A program made the position numbers and the translations under genes. A stretch of DNA of 64,000 nt from CAYMDP01 sp964389375 (GTDB taxonomy: Bacteria; Bdellovibrionota; Bdellovibrionia; Bdellovibrionales; UBA1609), in the NCBI GenBank assembly GCA_964389375.1, contig CAYMDP010000004.1, positions 1 to 64,000 on the forward strand. Reading direction: 5' to 3'. Of this stretch, positions 52,898 through 61,733 are shown piece after piece. The notes under the pieces are model-generated. The model did no database searches. It saw only the letters and a list, made by a program, of their open reading frames with translations, and had not been told where the DNA came from. Each line of letters opens with the position of its first letter. Position 1 is the stretch's first letter.

Positions 52898-53229
52898 TAT
52901 AAGGGTTTACCTTTTTTTCGCGGTTTGCCTCTTGTGCTGGCGAAATATTGCTCCTGTTTATCAAGAGGCACTTGCGTAAGAGCCTTCTTCAATAAGATTT
53001 CAAGTTCCTTAGCCAAAAACCATCTTTTATTGAGTGAATAGAGTCTTGCTCTGCCTTGGTTTTGTCCCACAAGAATATTGGCCTGCTCGAGTTTATTAAG
53101 TGTTCGTAAAACCTGGGTATTGCTGATCTTAAAGGCCGTGGCGATTTCAAGAGAATAGCCCTCACCTTGCGCTATGAGATACAACAAAACCTTTTCTGCG
53201 GTCTGGCTACCAAAGAGTTCTTTCAGCAT
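52897..53229 (-). CDS. Winged-helix regulator of the nucleotidyltransferase module
   Basis: A 110-residue DNA-binding protein. The helix-turn-helix lies at about 25-50 (SLEIATAFKISNTQVLRTLNKLEQ) followed by a wing (RARLYSLN), as in ArsR/MarR-type regulators. A basic tail (GKPRKKGK) ends the protein. It is likely both the repressor of its own operon and the partner of the nucleotidyltransferase. The ATG follows the -10 box by only 6 bases, so there is no space for a ribosome-binding site. Confidence 0.83.
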   Translation of the reverse strand: MLKELFGSQTAEKVLLYLIAQGEGYSLEIATAFKISNTQVLRTLNKLEQANILVGQNQGRARLYSLNKRWFLAKELEILLKKALTQVPLDKQEQYFASTRGKPRKKGKPL

Positions 53230-53235
53230 GTTTTT

Positions 53236-53274
53236 ATTATAACCTAATTTAGGCTTTAATCAACCTAAATTAGG
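53236..53274 (-). promoter_or_regulatory. Promoter with tandem palindromic operators, leaderless start
   Basis: On the minus strand: -35 TTGATT (53263-53258), 16-base spacer, -10 TATAAT (53241-53236), then 6 bases to the ATG. Two 11-base palindromes, CCTAATTTAGG (53243-53253) and CCTAAATTAGG (53264-53274), lie 21 bases apart centre to centre, two helical turns; one sits in the spacer and one just upstream of the -35. This is a strong signature of autorepression by the winged-helix protein. Confidence 0.85.
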
Positions 53275-53478
53275 AAAATTATAAGGGGGGCTCGGCGAAC
53301 ATCCTTGTTGATTGGGCCAGAGGCCGCTTTCGACTTTACTTTAAAAACTATGGGCTTCGGCTGCTAAGTTTATGATGTTTTTGGGATTTTGACATAGTTC
53401 CACCATCGAGTGAGTAGAACCGGAATAGAAATGGCGATTCGGGTGTGATCGCTAATTTGGATATTTTTTTAGTTTAAA

Positions 53479-53555
53479 TGGCGGGGTGGACGGGACTCGA
53501 ACCCGCGGCCTCTTGCGTGACAGGCAAGCGTTATAACCAACTTAACTACCACCCC
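53479..53555 (-). tRNA. tRNA-Asp (anticodon GTC)
   Basis: On the minus strand the acceptor GGGGTGG pairs with CCACCCC, followed by G and an encoded CCA. The D-arm, the anticodon stem CTTGC/GCAAG around loop CTGTCAC, and the T-arm GCGGG-TTCGAGT-CCCGT are all complete. Length 77. It lies beside an accessory-type region. Confidence 0.97.
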
Positions 53556-53721
53556 GCATAGATGTGAGGAAGAACTTATAATTCTCTCGGGGCTGAGGTT
53601 CAATCAAATTCTTTGGGGAATTGGACTCCTTGAGTGAAAAATCTTAGAGAATTTAAGCTTATTATATATTGCGTCAAACGTCTTTGGTTTTAGGACAGGA
53701 CCGCTCGGACTATGGTCGCTC

Positions 53722-53750
53722 TTGATGTGGCTTAGCTGCCAGCTTACACT
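53722..53750 (+). promoter_or_regulatory. Sigma-70-type promoter for the OmpA lipoprotein
   Basis: TTGATG (53722-53727), 17-base spacer, TACACT (53745-53750), 45 bases before the start codon. Confidence 0.65.
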
Positions 53751-53795
53751 TAGAGGCTGTCTATTTCATATTTAGTTCATTTTTGGAGGTACTCG

Positions 53796-54449
53796 ATGAG
53801 CTCTAAGCGAATTTTTGCGGGATGTGCTGTTGTCACTCTTAGTCTTTTGGCAAATTTGGCCTGTGAATCGGCCGGTAAAAAGACGGCTATTGGAGCAGGG
53901 GTTGGGGCTGCTGCAGGAGCTGCCGTTGGTGCCGTCATCGGACATCAAAGTGGAAACCGTAAAAAGGGAGCCGCTATGGGCGCGATATTTGGAGGGGCTC
54001 TTGGGGGCACCGTAGGTCTTCGCATGGATAAACAAGCTAAAGAACTTGAGAAGATCGCCGAAACTAAGCGCACAGAGACCGGTCTTATTACAAAACTTAA
54101 AAGCGATATCTTATTTGATACAGGCAAAGCAGATCTAAAGCCTGCAGCCATTACAAATCTTGGGAAGATGTCTGAGATCCTAAAAAAATATCCAGAAAAC
54201 GTCTTAACCATCAAAGGTTATACAGACAGCACCGGATCGGCGGCTTTAAATCGAACGCTTTCTGAAAAAAGATCAGCTGCGGTTAAAACTCAGCTTGTAG
54301 CTGGCGGGATTCCTGAGGCAACTGTTTCGGTTGTAGGGATGGGACCTGCAGATCCAATCGGTGACAACACAAGTGCTGAGGGGCGTGCACAAAACCGACG
54401 AGTTGAAATTGAAATCACCGTCGACGAAAGCAAAGTCCCTAAGAAGTAA
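53796..54449 (+). CDS. OmpA-family lipoprotein with glycine zipper
   Basis: A 217-residue outer-membrane lipoprotein. Lipobox ANLAC with Cys23; residues 32-75 form a glycine zipper (GAGVGAAAGAAVGAVIG), and residues 100-210 are an OmpA C-terminal peptidoglycan-binding domain (DILFDTGKADLKPAA, GYTDSTGS, LSEKRSAAV, GRAQNRRVEI). It would tether the outer membrane to peptidoglycan, like YiaD/Pal-type proteins. GGAGG lies before the ATG. Confidence 0.93.
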   Translation: MSSKRIFAGCAVVTLSLLANLACESAGKKTAIGAGVGAAAGAAVGAVIGHQSGNRKKGAAMGAIFGGALGGTVGLRMDKQAKELEKIAETKRTETGLITKLKSDILFDTGKADLKPAAITNLGKMSEILKKYPENVLTIKGYTDSTGSAALNRTLSEKRSAAVKTQLVAGGIPEATVSVVGMGPADPIGDNTSAEGRAQNRRVEIEITVDESKVPKK

Positions 54450-54507
54450 GTATTTGAGTTGGGTTTTGCTGGCCACTAATAAGTAAGATTTAAAAAAACA
54501 TATTTTT

Positions 54508-55653
54508 GTGGGTTTCTTAGACGTGAGGCTTGCAGAAATTAAAAATGAGGCAGTTGTGGTCGAGATTCAGCGCGGAGTAGCCTACCTTTATTACGCCTTC
54601 GACGTGGGCTCGGCCATTAATCTAGAAGAGGCTGATAAACTTCTATCGGCCACAAAAAAACAATCTCCATTTTTGCAAAAAAAGAAGATCAGTAAGTATT
54701 TTGAGTTTACTCCGGCTCCAATTCGAGTCGAACAAGTCGCCACGCCCTTCGAAGTCAGCAAAGGTTTTTTTACGGATGCGATGTCCGAGATCTTAATTTT
54801 TGATTTTGGCTCTTTGTCCGTGCGATTCCAAATCCCACTAGAGGGATCCCTTGAAGACATCATCCAATTAAGCGTAGATCTTTACGAGAATCTTCAGATG
54901 AGGGGAGTCGCCAGACAAGTGGCGGAATCTTTATTAAACGAGATCGCTCCTTCCGTTTTAAGGCCAGACTTAGCTGAGGGTGTGGAGGACTACTGGATTT
55001 TTCAGATCTCAGAGACCAAACCGAATCTAACCCCGTCAGATATTGTGCAAAATCACATGCAGACCATGGCAAAGATTTTAAAAGCCGAAACTTCTGCTTT
55101 GTCGGATCGCGAAATCCAAGAGATTCTGTCAGACCGAATTTCTTACGGCATCAATGATGTCACATTTTTAAATTGGTATAGTGCGATTATTTTTGATGAG
55201 CGCGCAGAAGATATTTACCGGGTTTTAGAGTTTGCCAATATCGTATTGATGGAGCTTTCGCACTTAGACGAAAAGCTAGATAAAGCCCTAGATGAGTTTT
55301 ACGAAGAGTTTTCAAAAGAGCAAGATGGCGTTCGTAATGTCTTTGCAAGGCTTGCAGCTAGGCGCAATCAACGCCGTCGTTTTGCAAGATTTCAGATCGA
55401 TAGCGCTATCTTTTTTGAGCGAGTCACCAATGCCTTAAAACTTATGGGCGATGACTTTCAAGCCAGAGTTTACCAGGTAGCCTCTAAAAAAATGGGTCTT
55501 TCTGCTTGGGACGCGAGCATTAATAAAAAATTGCGCACCATCGAAAGTATTTACGACAAGATTTCTGATTCAGAAGCCACCCGCCGCATGGAAGTGCTTG
55601 AGTGGATTATTATTATCTTGATCGCCCTTTCAATTTATCTAGGGCTTAAATAA
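54508..55653 (+). CDS. RMND1/Sif2-like (DUF155) membrane protein
   Basis: A 381-residue protein that matches the RMD1/RMND1 (DUF155) family: the FDFGSLSVRFQI strand, the helical LDEFYEEF and SIYDKISDSEATRRMEVLEWIIIILIA segments, and a single C-terminal transmembrane helix (about 361-379) as the anchor. In mitochondria RMND1 anchors ribosomes near the membrane; bacterial members have no settled role. The start is a GTG at 54508 without a strong ribosome-binding site; an alternative GTG is at 54523. Confidence 0.8.
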   Translation: MGFLDVRLAEIKNEAVVVEIQRGVAYLYYAFDVGSAINLEEADKLLSATKKQSPFLQKKKISKYFEFTPAPIRVEQVATPFEVSKGFFTDAMSEILIFDFGSLSVRFQIPLEGSLEDIIQLSVDLYENLQMRGVARQVAESLLNEIAPSVLRPDLAEGVEDYWIFQISETKPNLTPSDIVQNHMQTMAKILKAETSALSDREIQEILSDRISYGINDVTFLNWYSAIIFDERAEDIYRVLEFANIVLMELSHLDEKLDKALDEFYEEFSKEQDGVRNVFARLAARRNQRRRFARFQIDSAIFFERVTNALKLMGDDFQARVYQVASKKMGLSAWDASINKKLRTIESIYDKISDSEATRRMEVLEWIIIILIALSIYLGLK

Positions 55654-55677
55654 TAGACTTCATGCTCGGTTTTGCAT

Positions 55678-56469
55678 CTAACCGAAGTGGCCCGTCACGT
55701 ATTCTTCAGTCAACTTTTTATGAGGCTTGGTGAAGATCTGGTTTGTGGGACTGCATTCGACAAGCTCACCCAAATACATAAAGGCCGTATAATCAGAAAC
55801 TCGGGCGGCCTGCTGCATATTGTGAGTCACAATAATAATGCTGACGGATTTTTTTAACTCATGAACAAGCTCTTCAATCTTAGCTGTTGCAATGGGATCA
55901 AGGGCCGAAGTGGGCTCGTCGAATAATACAATCTCTGGATCAATGGCAAGAGCTCTTGCGATACAAAGTCTTTGTTGTTGTCCGCCGGAAAGGTTGTAGG
56001 CCTGCTGATGAAGGCGGTCTTTTGCTTCATCCCAAAGGGCCGCACTTTTTAAAGCTTTTTCGACTTGTTCTTCTAAAACACTTCTTTTTTTAATCCCACG
56101 AACTCTTAAACCGTAGGCGACGTTTTCGAAAATAGTTTTTGGAAATGGATTTGGTTTTTGAAACACCATACTAATTCGCATCCGCACTTCAATGGGATCC
56201 ACTTCGCGGGCTAAGATATTAATGTCTTCGGGAAGCAGTCTAATTTCACCTTTATAATTGTGAGTATCATACAGATCATGCATTCGATTAAAACAACGAA
56301 GCAGGGTGGTCTTGCCGCAGCCAGAAGGGCCAATGAGAGAAAGCACCTGATTCATTGGAACATTTAAATTAATGTCCTTTAGCGCATGCACTGGACCATA
56401 GTGGAAGTTAAGATTTTTCACCTGGGCCTTTAAACTAAGATTTGAATCCATCGTTTTTGAGTTCGGCAT
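55678..56469 (-). CDS. pstB: Phosphate ABC transporter ATPase PstB
   Basis: The energising subunit of the high-affinity phosphate importer. 263 residues with Walker A GPSGCGKTT, the PstB-typical KPNPFPKTIFENV segment, signature LSGGQQQRLCIARAL, Walker B and VTHNMQQAARVSDYTAF. The ATG directly follows the pstA stop (TAGATG). It is the last gene of a complete pstSCAB operon; no phoU or phoBR follows on this strand. Confidence 0.97.
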   Translation of the reverse strand: MPNSKTMDSNLSLKAQVKNLNFHYGPVHALKDINLNVPMNQVLSLIGPSGCGKTTLLRCFNRMHDLYDTHNYKGEIRLLPEDINILAREVDPIEVRMRISMVFQKPNPFPKTIFENVAYGLRVRGIKKRSVLEEQVEKALKSAALWDEAKDRLHQQAYNLSGGQQQRLCIARALAIDPEIVLFDEPTSALDPIATAKIEELVHELKKSVSIIIVTHNMQQAARVSDYTAFMYLGELVECSPTNQIFTKPHKKLTEEYVTGHFG

Positions 56470-57378
56470 CTACCACTTAATCCTTTTTCGAAAGCCCTGA
56501 CGAATATAAATCGCCAAGCCATTTAAAGAGAGAGTCAGAAATAACAAAAGAAGACCTGCCGCAGCCGCATTGACATGAAACTCCTGCTGAGGTCTAGACA
56601 CCCAATTAAACATCTGAATTGGCAAAACAGTAAAGGGATCTAGAATCCACTGAAAGGACAAAAATGGAGGCTCGGCCTGAAGAGGGGGTGTTGGTAAAAA
56701 AGCAATAAAAGTTAAGGCACCAATGGTAATCAAGGGAGCCGTTTCCCCAATCGCTCGAGATAATGCGATAATGATCCCCGTTAAAATTCCGCCCATCGAA
56801 TAGGGAAGAACATGATCCTTAACAGTCTGCCACTTCGTCGCGCCCACCGCATAAGAGGCTTCTCGAATATGTAAAGGGATAGCCTTAATCGCCTCCCTTG
56901 TCGTAACAATCACAATAGGCAGCACCAGCAGTCCTAAGGTCAAGCCAGCGGTCAAGATACTTTGGCCCAATGAAAACTTATAAACAAAAAGTCCAAGCGC
57001 CATAAGCCCAAAAATAATCGAAGGAACCCCTGCAAGATTTGTAATATTGATCTCGATAAAGGTCGTAAGTCGGTTTTTCGGAGCGTACTCTTCAAGATAA
57101 AGTCCGGCCGCAACTCCAAGTGGAATTGCGACAAGAGAGGTCACAAACATCACCAAAAGAGTGCCGACCCAAGCTGATAAGATTCCGGCTTTCTCAGCAA
57201 AGCGAGACGGAAAGCTAGACATAAAGTCCAGATCAATTCGGTTAAGTCCCGAAGTGCTTAAATCAATAATCAACAAAAGCAAAGTGATCAAACCAAAGGC
57301 GAGAGATAAAAATCCAATCCAAGAAAAGATTTTGTCCCGACGCTTTGATTTTTTAATTTGCGCTTTAAGATCTTGCAT
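56470..57378 (-). CDS. pstA: Phosphate ABC transporter permease PstA
   Basis: A 302-residue inner-membrane permease with six transmembrane segments and the cytoplasmic EAA loop (REASYAVGATKWQTVKDHVLP) that contacts PstB. NITNLAGVPSIIFGLMALG is typical for PstA. It is packed between pstC and pstB without intergenic bases (TAAATG at its start). Confidence 0.96.
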   Translation of the reverse strand: MQDLKAQIKKSKRRDKIFSWIGFLSLAFGLITLLLLIIDLSTSGLNRIDLDFMSSFPSRFAEKAGILSAWVGTLLVMFVTSLVAIPLGVAAGLYLEEYAPKNRLTTFIEINITNLAGVPSIIFGLMALGLFVYKFSLGQSILTAGLTLGLLVLPIVIVTTREAIKAIPLHIREASYAVGATKWQTVKDHVLPYSMGGILTGIIIALSRAIGETAPLITIGALTFIAFLPTPPLQAEPPFLSFQWILDPFTVLPIQMFNWVSRPQQEFHVNAAAAGLLLLFLTLSLNGLAIYIRQGFRKRIKW

Positions 57379-58362
57379 TTAGTAGCGCTCCCTATAGCGA
57401 CTCTTTAAGGCGTGTCCTAAAATGTTAAAGCAAAGTGTGATTAGCAAAAGGCTAAGACCCGCAGCAAAGATGGTCTGGTAGCCGATGGTTCCGTGAGGTA
57501 AATCCCCAAGGCTGACCTGAACAATATAAGCCGTTACGGTTTGTGCGGGCTCCATGGGATTAAAACTAAAGTTTGGCTGCATTCCTGCGGCGATGGCTAC
57601 GACCATGGTCTCGCCAATCGCTCTTGAAATCGCCAAGATATAAGCCGCAGTAATTCCAGAAAATGCAGAAGGAACCACCACTCCAAATACCGTCTGCAGC
57701 CGTGTTGATCCCATCGCGTATGAACCCTCACGAAGGTACATAGGGACTGCCCGCATGGCATCTTCACTTAAGGAGCTGACGTAAGGGATAATCATCACAC
57801 CCATTACAAGACCCGCACTGAGCATGCTAAAGCCAGGAAGGCCTGGAAGAATTTTTTGTAAAAGGGGAGTCACAAACAAAAGAGCAAAATAGCCGTAAAC
57901 AACCGTAGGGATTGCGCTTAAAAGTTCAAGTATCGGTTTAACAAAATCTCGGGTGCGCGAGTTCGCATATTCGCTTAAGTAAATCGCTGCGATCGAGCCT
58001 AAAGGGATCGCAACTAAAAGCGCCACCAAGGTGATCACAAAAGTTCCGGCAAGCAAGGGGCGGATTCCGTAGTGAGCATCCGCAAAAAGAGGAGTCCACT
58101 GATCATCCGTTAAAAAATCAACAATCGAGACCGCTTTAAAAAATGGAATGGATTCGTAAATTAAAACGCCCGCAATTCCAAGAGTGGCACAAACAGAGGC
58201 AGAGGCCGCCAAAAATAAAATGCCTTCCACCAGAGACTCGCGAAAGGCACGCCACTTACGCCGTTTTCGCGAAGCTTCAGTCAGCGAGGCCCGACTTAAG
58301 GCGGACCTCCCAAGACTTAAAGAAGATCCATTTAAGGGAATTGAATCAGAGCTTGGCTTCAC
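57379..58362 (-). CDS. pstC: Phosphate ABC transporter permease PstC
   Basis: A 327-residue permease partner of PstA. A basic N-terminal stretch (RKRRKWRAFRE) precedes six transmembrane segments; the EAA loop is REGSYAMGSTRLQTVFGVVVP. PILELLSAIPTVVYGYFAL is the PstC hallmark. Its start lies within the last 17 bases of pstS, so translation is coupled. Confidence 0.96.
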   Translation of the reverse strand: MKPSSDSIPLNGSSLSLGRSALSRASLTEASRKRRKWRAFRESLVEGILFLAASASVCATLGIAGVLIYESIPFFKAVSIVDFLTDDQWTPLFADAHYGIRPLLAGTFVITLVALLVAIPLGSIAAIYLSEYANSRTRDFVKPILELLSAIPTVVYGYFALLFVTPLLQKILPGLPGFSMLSAGLVMGVMIIPYVSSLSEDAMRAVPMYLREGSYAMGSTRLQTVFGVVVPSAFSGITAAYILAISRAIGETMVVAIAAGMQPNFSFNPMEPAQTVTAYIVQVSLGDLPHGTIGYQTIFAAGLSLLLITLCFNILGHALKSRYRERY

Positions 58363-59383
58363 GCTTTAACAGCTCCTCGATGCTTAAGCCCACCTGAGCT
58401 TCACCGCCAAATACAGTTCCAATTTTATTTGAACTTAAGTTCTTTAGGCCCATTTCGTAGGCGGAAGCAGGAAGAGAAACATATTTTACTTGAGCTACTA
58501 GATTGGTGGCGTTCTTTAAATAGTATTCAGCAAATTCTTTAACTTCTGCCTTCTTCAGTGCGTTTGCACTGACGTAAATGAAAATGGGTCTAGCCAATGG
58601 GTAATAACTTCCGTCTTCAACGGATTGTTTCGAAGGGCTGACTGGACCTGGCTTTGGAGCTTTGCTCCCGCCATCAACCGGGACCGCGCGAAGTTTTTCT
58701 TGGTTTGGCTCGTAGTAGGCGTAGGGCAAGTAGCCCAAGGCATTCGGATCATTGCTTACACCCAAGACGATCGTATTGTCGTCTTCACTTGCCGTATAAT
58801 CACCACGACTACTTTTTGCGTGTCCAACGATGGCCTCAGTAAAGTAGTCAAATGTCCCTGAATCTGCTCCAGCTCCGTAAAGAGTCAAAGCTTGGTCTGG
58901 CCAAGAAGGATCGATTTGATTCCACTTCATAATCTTTCCTTGGGCCCCGGGCTCCCAGATTTTTTTAAGTTGCTCAGCGGTGATCGACTTAAGCCAAGTG
59001 TTTTTTGGACTTACAACTACGGTTGTCGCGTCGTAAGCGACGGGAAGTTCGATATAGGTTACGCCGGCTTTTTTACAGGCTTCCATTTCGACTTTGCTAA
59101 TGGGGCGAGAAGCGCCTTGGACATCCGTTTCGCCACGGCAAAACTTTTTAAATCCTCCTCCGGTTCCAGAAATTCCAACAGTGACGCGAATTTTTCCTTT
59201 TGCAGATTTTTGAAATTCTTCAGCGATGGCTTCAGTGATTGGAAACACGGTGCTTGATCCGTCCACGGTAACCAAAGTTTGCGGGCTCTCTGCCTGTTCA
59301 TTTTTCTTCGTGCAAGAGGAAAGTCCTAAAGACAATGCCAGTAAACTGCCGAGGGTCAGAAAGGTCATGAATGAAGAGTTCAT
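58346..59383 (-). CDS. pstS: Phosphate-binding lipoprotein PstS
   Basis: A 345-residue periplasmic phosphate receptor, here a lipoprotein (lipobox LSSC, Cys24). DGSSTVFPI, GISGTGGGFKKFCRGE, GASRPI and ADSGTFDYF are phosphate-binding loops of the PstS/SphX type; PNALGYLPYAYYE is also typical. AAAGGAG lies before the ATG. It is the first gene of the operon, and a possible Pho box is 68-87 bases upstream. Confidence 0.96.
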   Translation of the reverse strand: MNSSFMTFLTLGSLLALSLGLSSCTKKNEQAESPQTLVTVDGSSTVFPITEAIAEEFQKSAKGKIRVTVGISGTGGGFKKFCRGETDVQGASRPISKVEMEACKKAGVTYIELPVAYDATTVVVSPKNTWLKSITAEQLKKIWEPGAQGKIMKWNQIDPSWPDQALTLYGAGADSGTFDYFTEAIVGHAKSSRGDYTASEDDNTIVLGVSNDPNALGYLPYAYYEPNQEKLRAVPVDGGSKAPKPGPVSPSKQSVEDGSYYPLARPIFIYVSANALKKAEVKEFAEYYLKNATNLVAQVKYVSLPASAYEMGLKNLSSNKIGTVFGGEAQVGLSIEELLKREAKL

Positions 59384-59741
59384 CGAGGCTCCTTTTGTAT
59401 TAACTATGGCTGATTCACAAGCCGTATTTTTACACTTGTTTTAGGGGCTTCTTTGTTAGGCTTTTGTCAGGATCAGGCGGGCAATAAAGCTAAGTCTTAG
59501 GAATATTCGGTACTTAGTGTTTCAGAGTGAGACGTGAAATTTTGCTAAACACTTGGTCGCTGCCAAAGAATTGTACAAGCCTTTGGTCTTTAGACGACTT
59601 GATGAGTTTTTTACACGGCACGGAGCTTGAAGTACTTTACTGCGACTCGATTAGTCTGGTCTCGATAACTTATGGTCTGTCGACTTTTTCTACAGACTTT
59701 AAAAGTTTCATTCTGAGACGAGTTTTGGCCTAGGGGGGAAT
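59384..59741. other. Divergent region between pstS and the FG-GAP lipoprotein
   Basis: 358 bases with promoters for both sides. It holds a Pho-box-like pair of repeats (59451-59470) and the inverted repeat GTCTGT/ACAGAC near 59673-59697. A reading frame of 68 codons at 59527-59733 lacks a ribosome-binding site and is not counted as a gene. Confidence 0.5.
59451..59470 (-). promoter_or_regulatory. Possible Pho box upstream of pstS
   Basis: On the minus strand CTGACAAAAGC is followed directly by CTAACAAAGAA, two 11-base units resembling the CTGTCAT-N4 direct repeats bound by PhoB. A T/A-rich candidate -10 lies about 18 bases downstream, farther than in E. coli. Weak, supported mainly by context. 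Confidence 0.35.
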
Positions 59742-61670
59742 TTGAATAATAGTCGGACGTCCTTCAAAAAATCAGCGGTGATTATCCTAGCCATGTTCGG
59801 TTTGCTTTTACCTTTTCAAAACTGTGCTCCAATTGGTGGAGTTCAAACTTCTGAATCGACTGATATTTCTAGTTCTTCTGGTGACGGCGAAACGCCTTTG
59901 CCGAATGATGGCTCTCTCCCTCCTCCTCCAACGGGAGAGCCGCCTCCAGCGGAACCACCGCCACCACCTCCTCCGGTGGGAGTCGACCCATGTGCTAATA
60001 ATAGAGCGCCGGTATTAAGTGGATATCGCCCGACCGGTCAAACTACGGTGCAAACAACTGTTCCAAATCAAAACGCTCGAATTGGTATGGCAACAAATGC
60101 GGGGACCCAAGTTCCAGGTGTATTAACTTTTGTTGGAAATCCTGGGGCTGGTGAAGATACTCAAACACTGAGTCTTCGTTGTAACGTCGCTCACTACGAT
60201 CAAAATGGAACGCGACTGACCGGAAACAATTCGGCTTTACTTGCGGTAAGTTGTACGAATAATGGCGGAGTCAATATGACTCGAGATGGATCCATCTGGA
60301 GAGCCAACCTGACGACGACTCAAGCGGAGGGTCGCGAGTGTCTTGCCGGACGAACTGAAATCAGTGTGTTTGTGCGCGACCAATGTAATGCGAACTCGAC
60401 GACAATGAATTACACCATTCAAGTTGCAGATGGCTGTTTGCCCACTCGAAAAGTGGTGGCTTCGGATGCAACTGATAAAAATGATCAATTCGGACACCAA
60501 GTTGCTTTGACTGGAACTTATGCGGCTGTTGTTGCCAGTGAAAATGATCAAAACGGTATGGATTCGGGTGCAGTCTATGTTTACCAGGTCGGTGCTGGAA
60601 ACTTAAGCTTCGAAGCAAAACTTCGGCCGACTGATGTTCCTTATGGCGGAAATAATTCAGGACTTGTTGGAGCCACTTTACGAGGTGTGGCTCTGAACGG
60701 AACAACACTTGCTGTAGGATCTCCCTATTATAGATCCGGATCGGTAACTAGTGGCGCAGTGTTTATTTTTAACCGGGTCAATGGCGTTTGGACTCAAACT
60801 CAAAGAATTCTTCCTGCTGGTGGAAATGCCGGCGGTGGGGATACCTTCGGAGATGCTGTCGCCTTATCCGGAAACACTCTAGTCGTTGGAGCACCAAGAG
60901 ATTCTAGTCGGGGAGTTACTGCGGGCGCAGCTTACGTCTACACGCTTACAGGAAATGATTTTGTTTTAGCTGAAAAAATAACTGCACCAAATGCAGCTGC
61001 TCGCCAGCTGTTTGGTTATAGTGTAGCTGTGGACGGATCTTTAGTGGCAGTTGGTGCGCCGGTCGACACAGTATTCTCCGAAGCGGCGGGTTTTGCTTAC
61101 GTCTTTAATCGCGGCACTGGTTCTACGACCGAGATTAGTGGAATCACAAGTCGTCCGGCAGATATTGGTCAAAGAGCACGATTTGGCGAATCCGTTGGGA
61201 TCTCTGGATCCAATTTGGTTGTCGGAGCAACTCTTGCTTCAAATCCTTCCGGGAATAATGGATCGGTTCGATCTGGCGCGGCCTTTGTTTATTCCATTTC
61301 TGCGGCTGGGGCGAGTTTTAGAAACAAACTCTTCGGTTCGGCGAATCAAATGCTATTCGGTCACTCCGTTTCAATCTCGGGATCCACTGTCGTTGTTGGG
61401 TCCCCCGGGGATGCGGCCGAAACAGGTGGCGATATGGGCGCAGCATACTTATTTCAACTTCCAGCAGGAGCAACGACAACTGCGGTCAATTCAAGTTTTC
61501 GAATCATGGCTCGGGATCGTCTAAGAGAAGATCGGTTTGGATTCCATGTGGGAGTAGCTTCAGGACGAGTTTTGATTGGAACTCCAATGGACAACTTGTT
61601 GTCGTCTGAGACAGTTTCACAGCAAGAAATCGAGCGCGGCGGGTCTGCGCACTTGGTGACTCTGCCTTAA
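59742..61670 (+). CDS. FG-GAP repeat lipoprotein
   Basis: A 642-residue lipoprotein with Cys28 in an FQNC lipobox, a Pro-rich linker (about 53-80), a beta domain (85-235), and seven FG-GAP blades (240-640) with the units GHQVALTG, GDAVALSGNTLVVGAP, GYSVAVDGSLVAVGAP and GESVGISGSNLVVGAT. FG-GAP repeats form a beta-propeller of the alpha-integrin type, used in surface adhesion. TTG start after AGGGGGG. The following gene is 64 bases downstream, so the two may form an operon. Confidence 0.9.
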   Translation: MNNSRTSFKKSAVIILAMFGLLLPFQNCAPIGGVQTSESTDISSSSGDGETPLPNDGSLPPPPTGEPPPAEPPPPPPPVGVDPCANNRAPVLSGYRPTGQTTVQTTVPNQNARIGMATNAGTQVPGVLTFVGNPGAGEDTQTLSLRCNVAHYDQNGTRLTGNNSALLAVSCTNNGGVNMTRDGSIWRANLTTTQAEGRECLAGRTEISVFVRDQCNANSTTMNYTIQVADGCLPTRKVVASDATDKNDQFGHQVALTGTYAAVVASENDQNGMDSGAVYVYQVGAGNLSFEAKLRPTDVPYGGNNSGLVGATLRGVALNGTTLAVGSPYYRSGSVTSGAVFIFNRVNGVWTQTQRILPAGGNAGGGDTFGDAVALSGNTLVVGAPRDSSRGVTAGAAYVYTLTGNDFVLAEKITAPNAAARQLFGYSVAVDGSLVAVGAPVDTVFSEAAGFAYVFNRGTGSTTEISGITSRPADIGQRARFGESVGISGSNLVVGATLASNPSGNNGSVRSGAAFVYSISAAGASFRNKLFGSANQMLFGHSVSISGSTVVVGSPGDAAETGGDMGAAYLFQLPAGATTTAVNSSFRIMARDRLREDRFGFHVGVASGRVLIGTPMDNLLSSETVSQQEIERGGSAHLVTLP

Positions 61671-61733
61671 GTTTTTTTGAGTTGGTGTTTAAGTTTTGGT
61701 TTTATGGGGATGGACCTTTTGGGGGATAAGAAG

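Noticed and set aside
59527..59733. A 68-codon frame before the FG-GAP gene
   Set aside because: GTG start without ribosome-binding site, no recognisable motif, and it lies in a region that must contain promoters.
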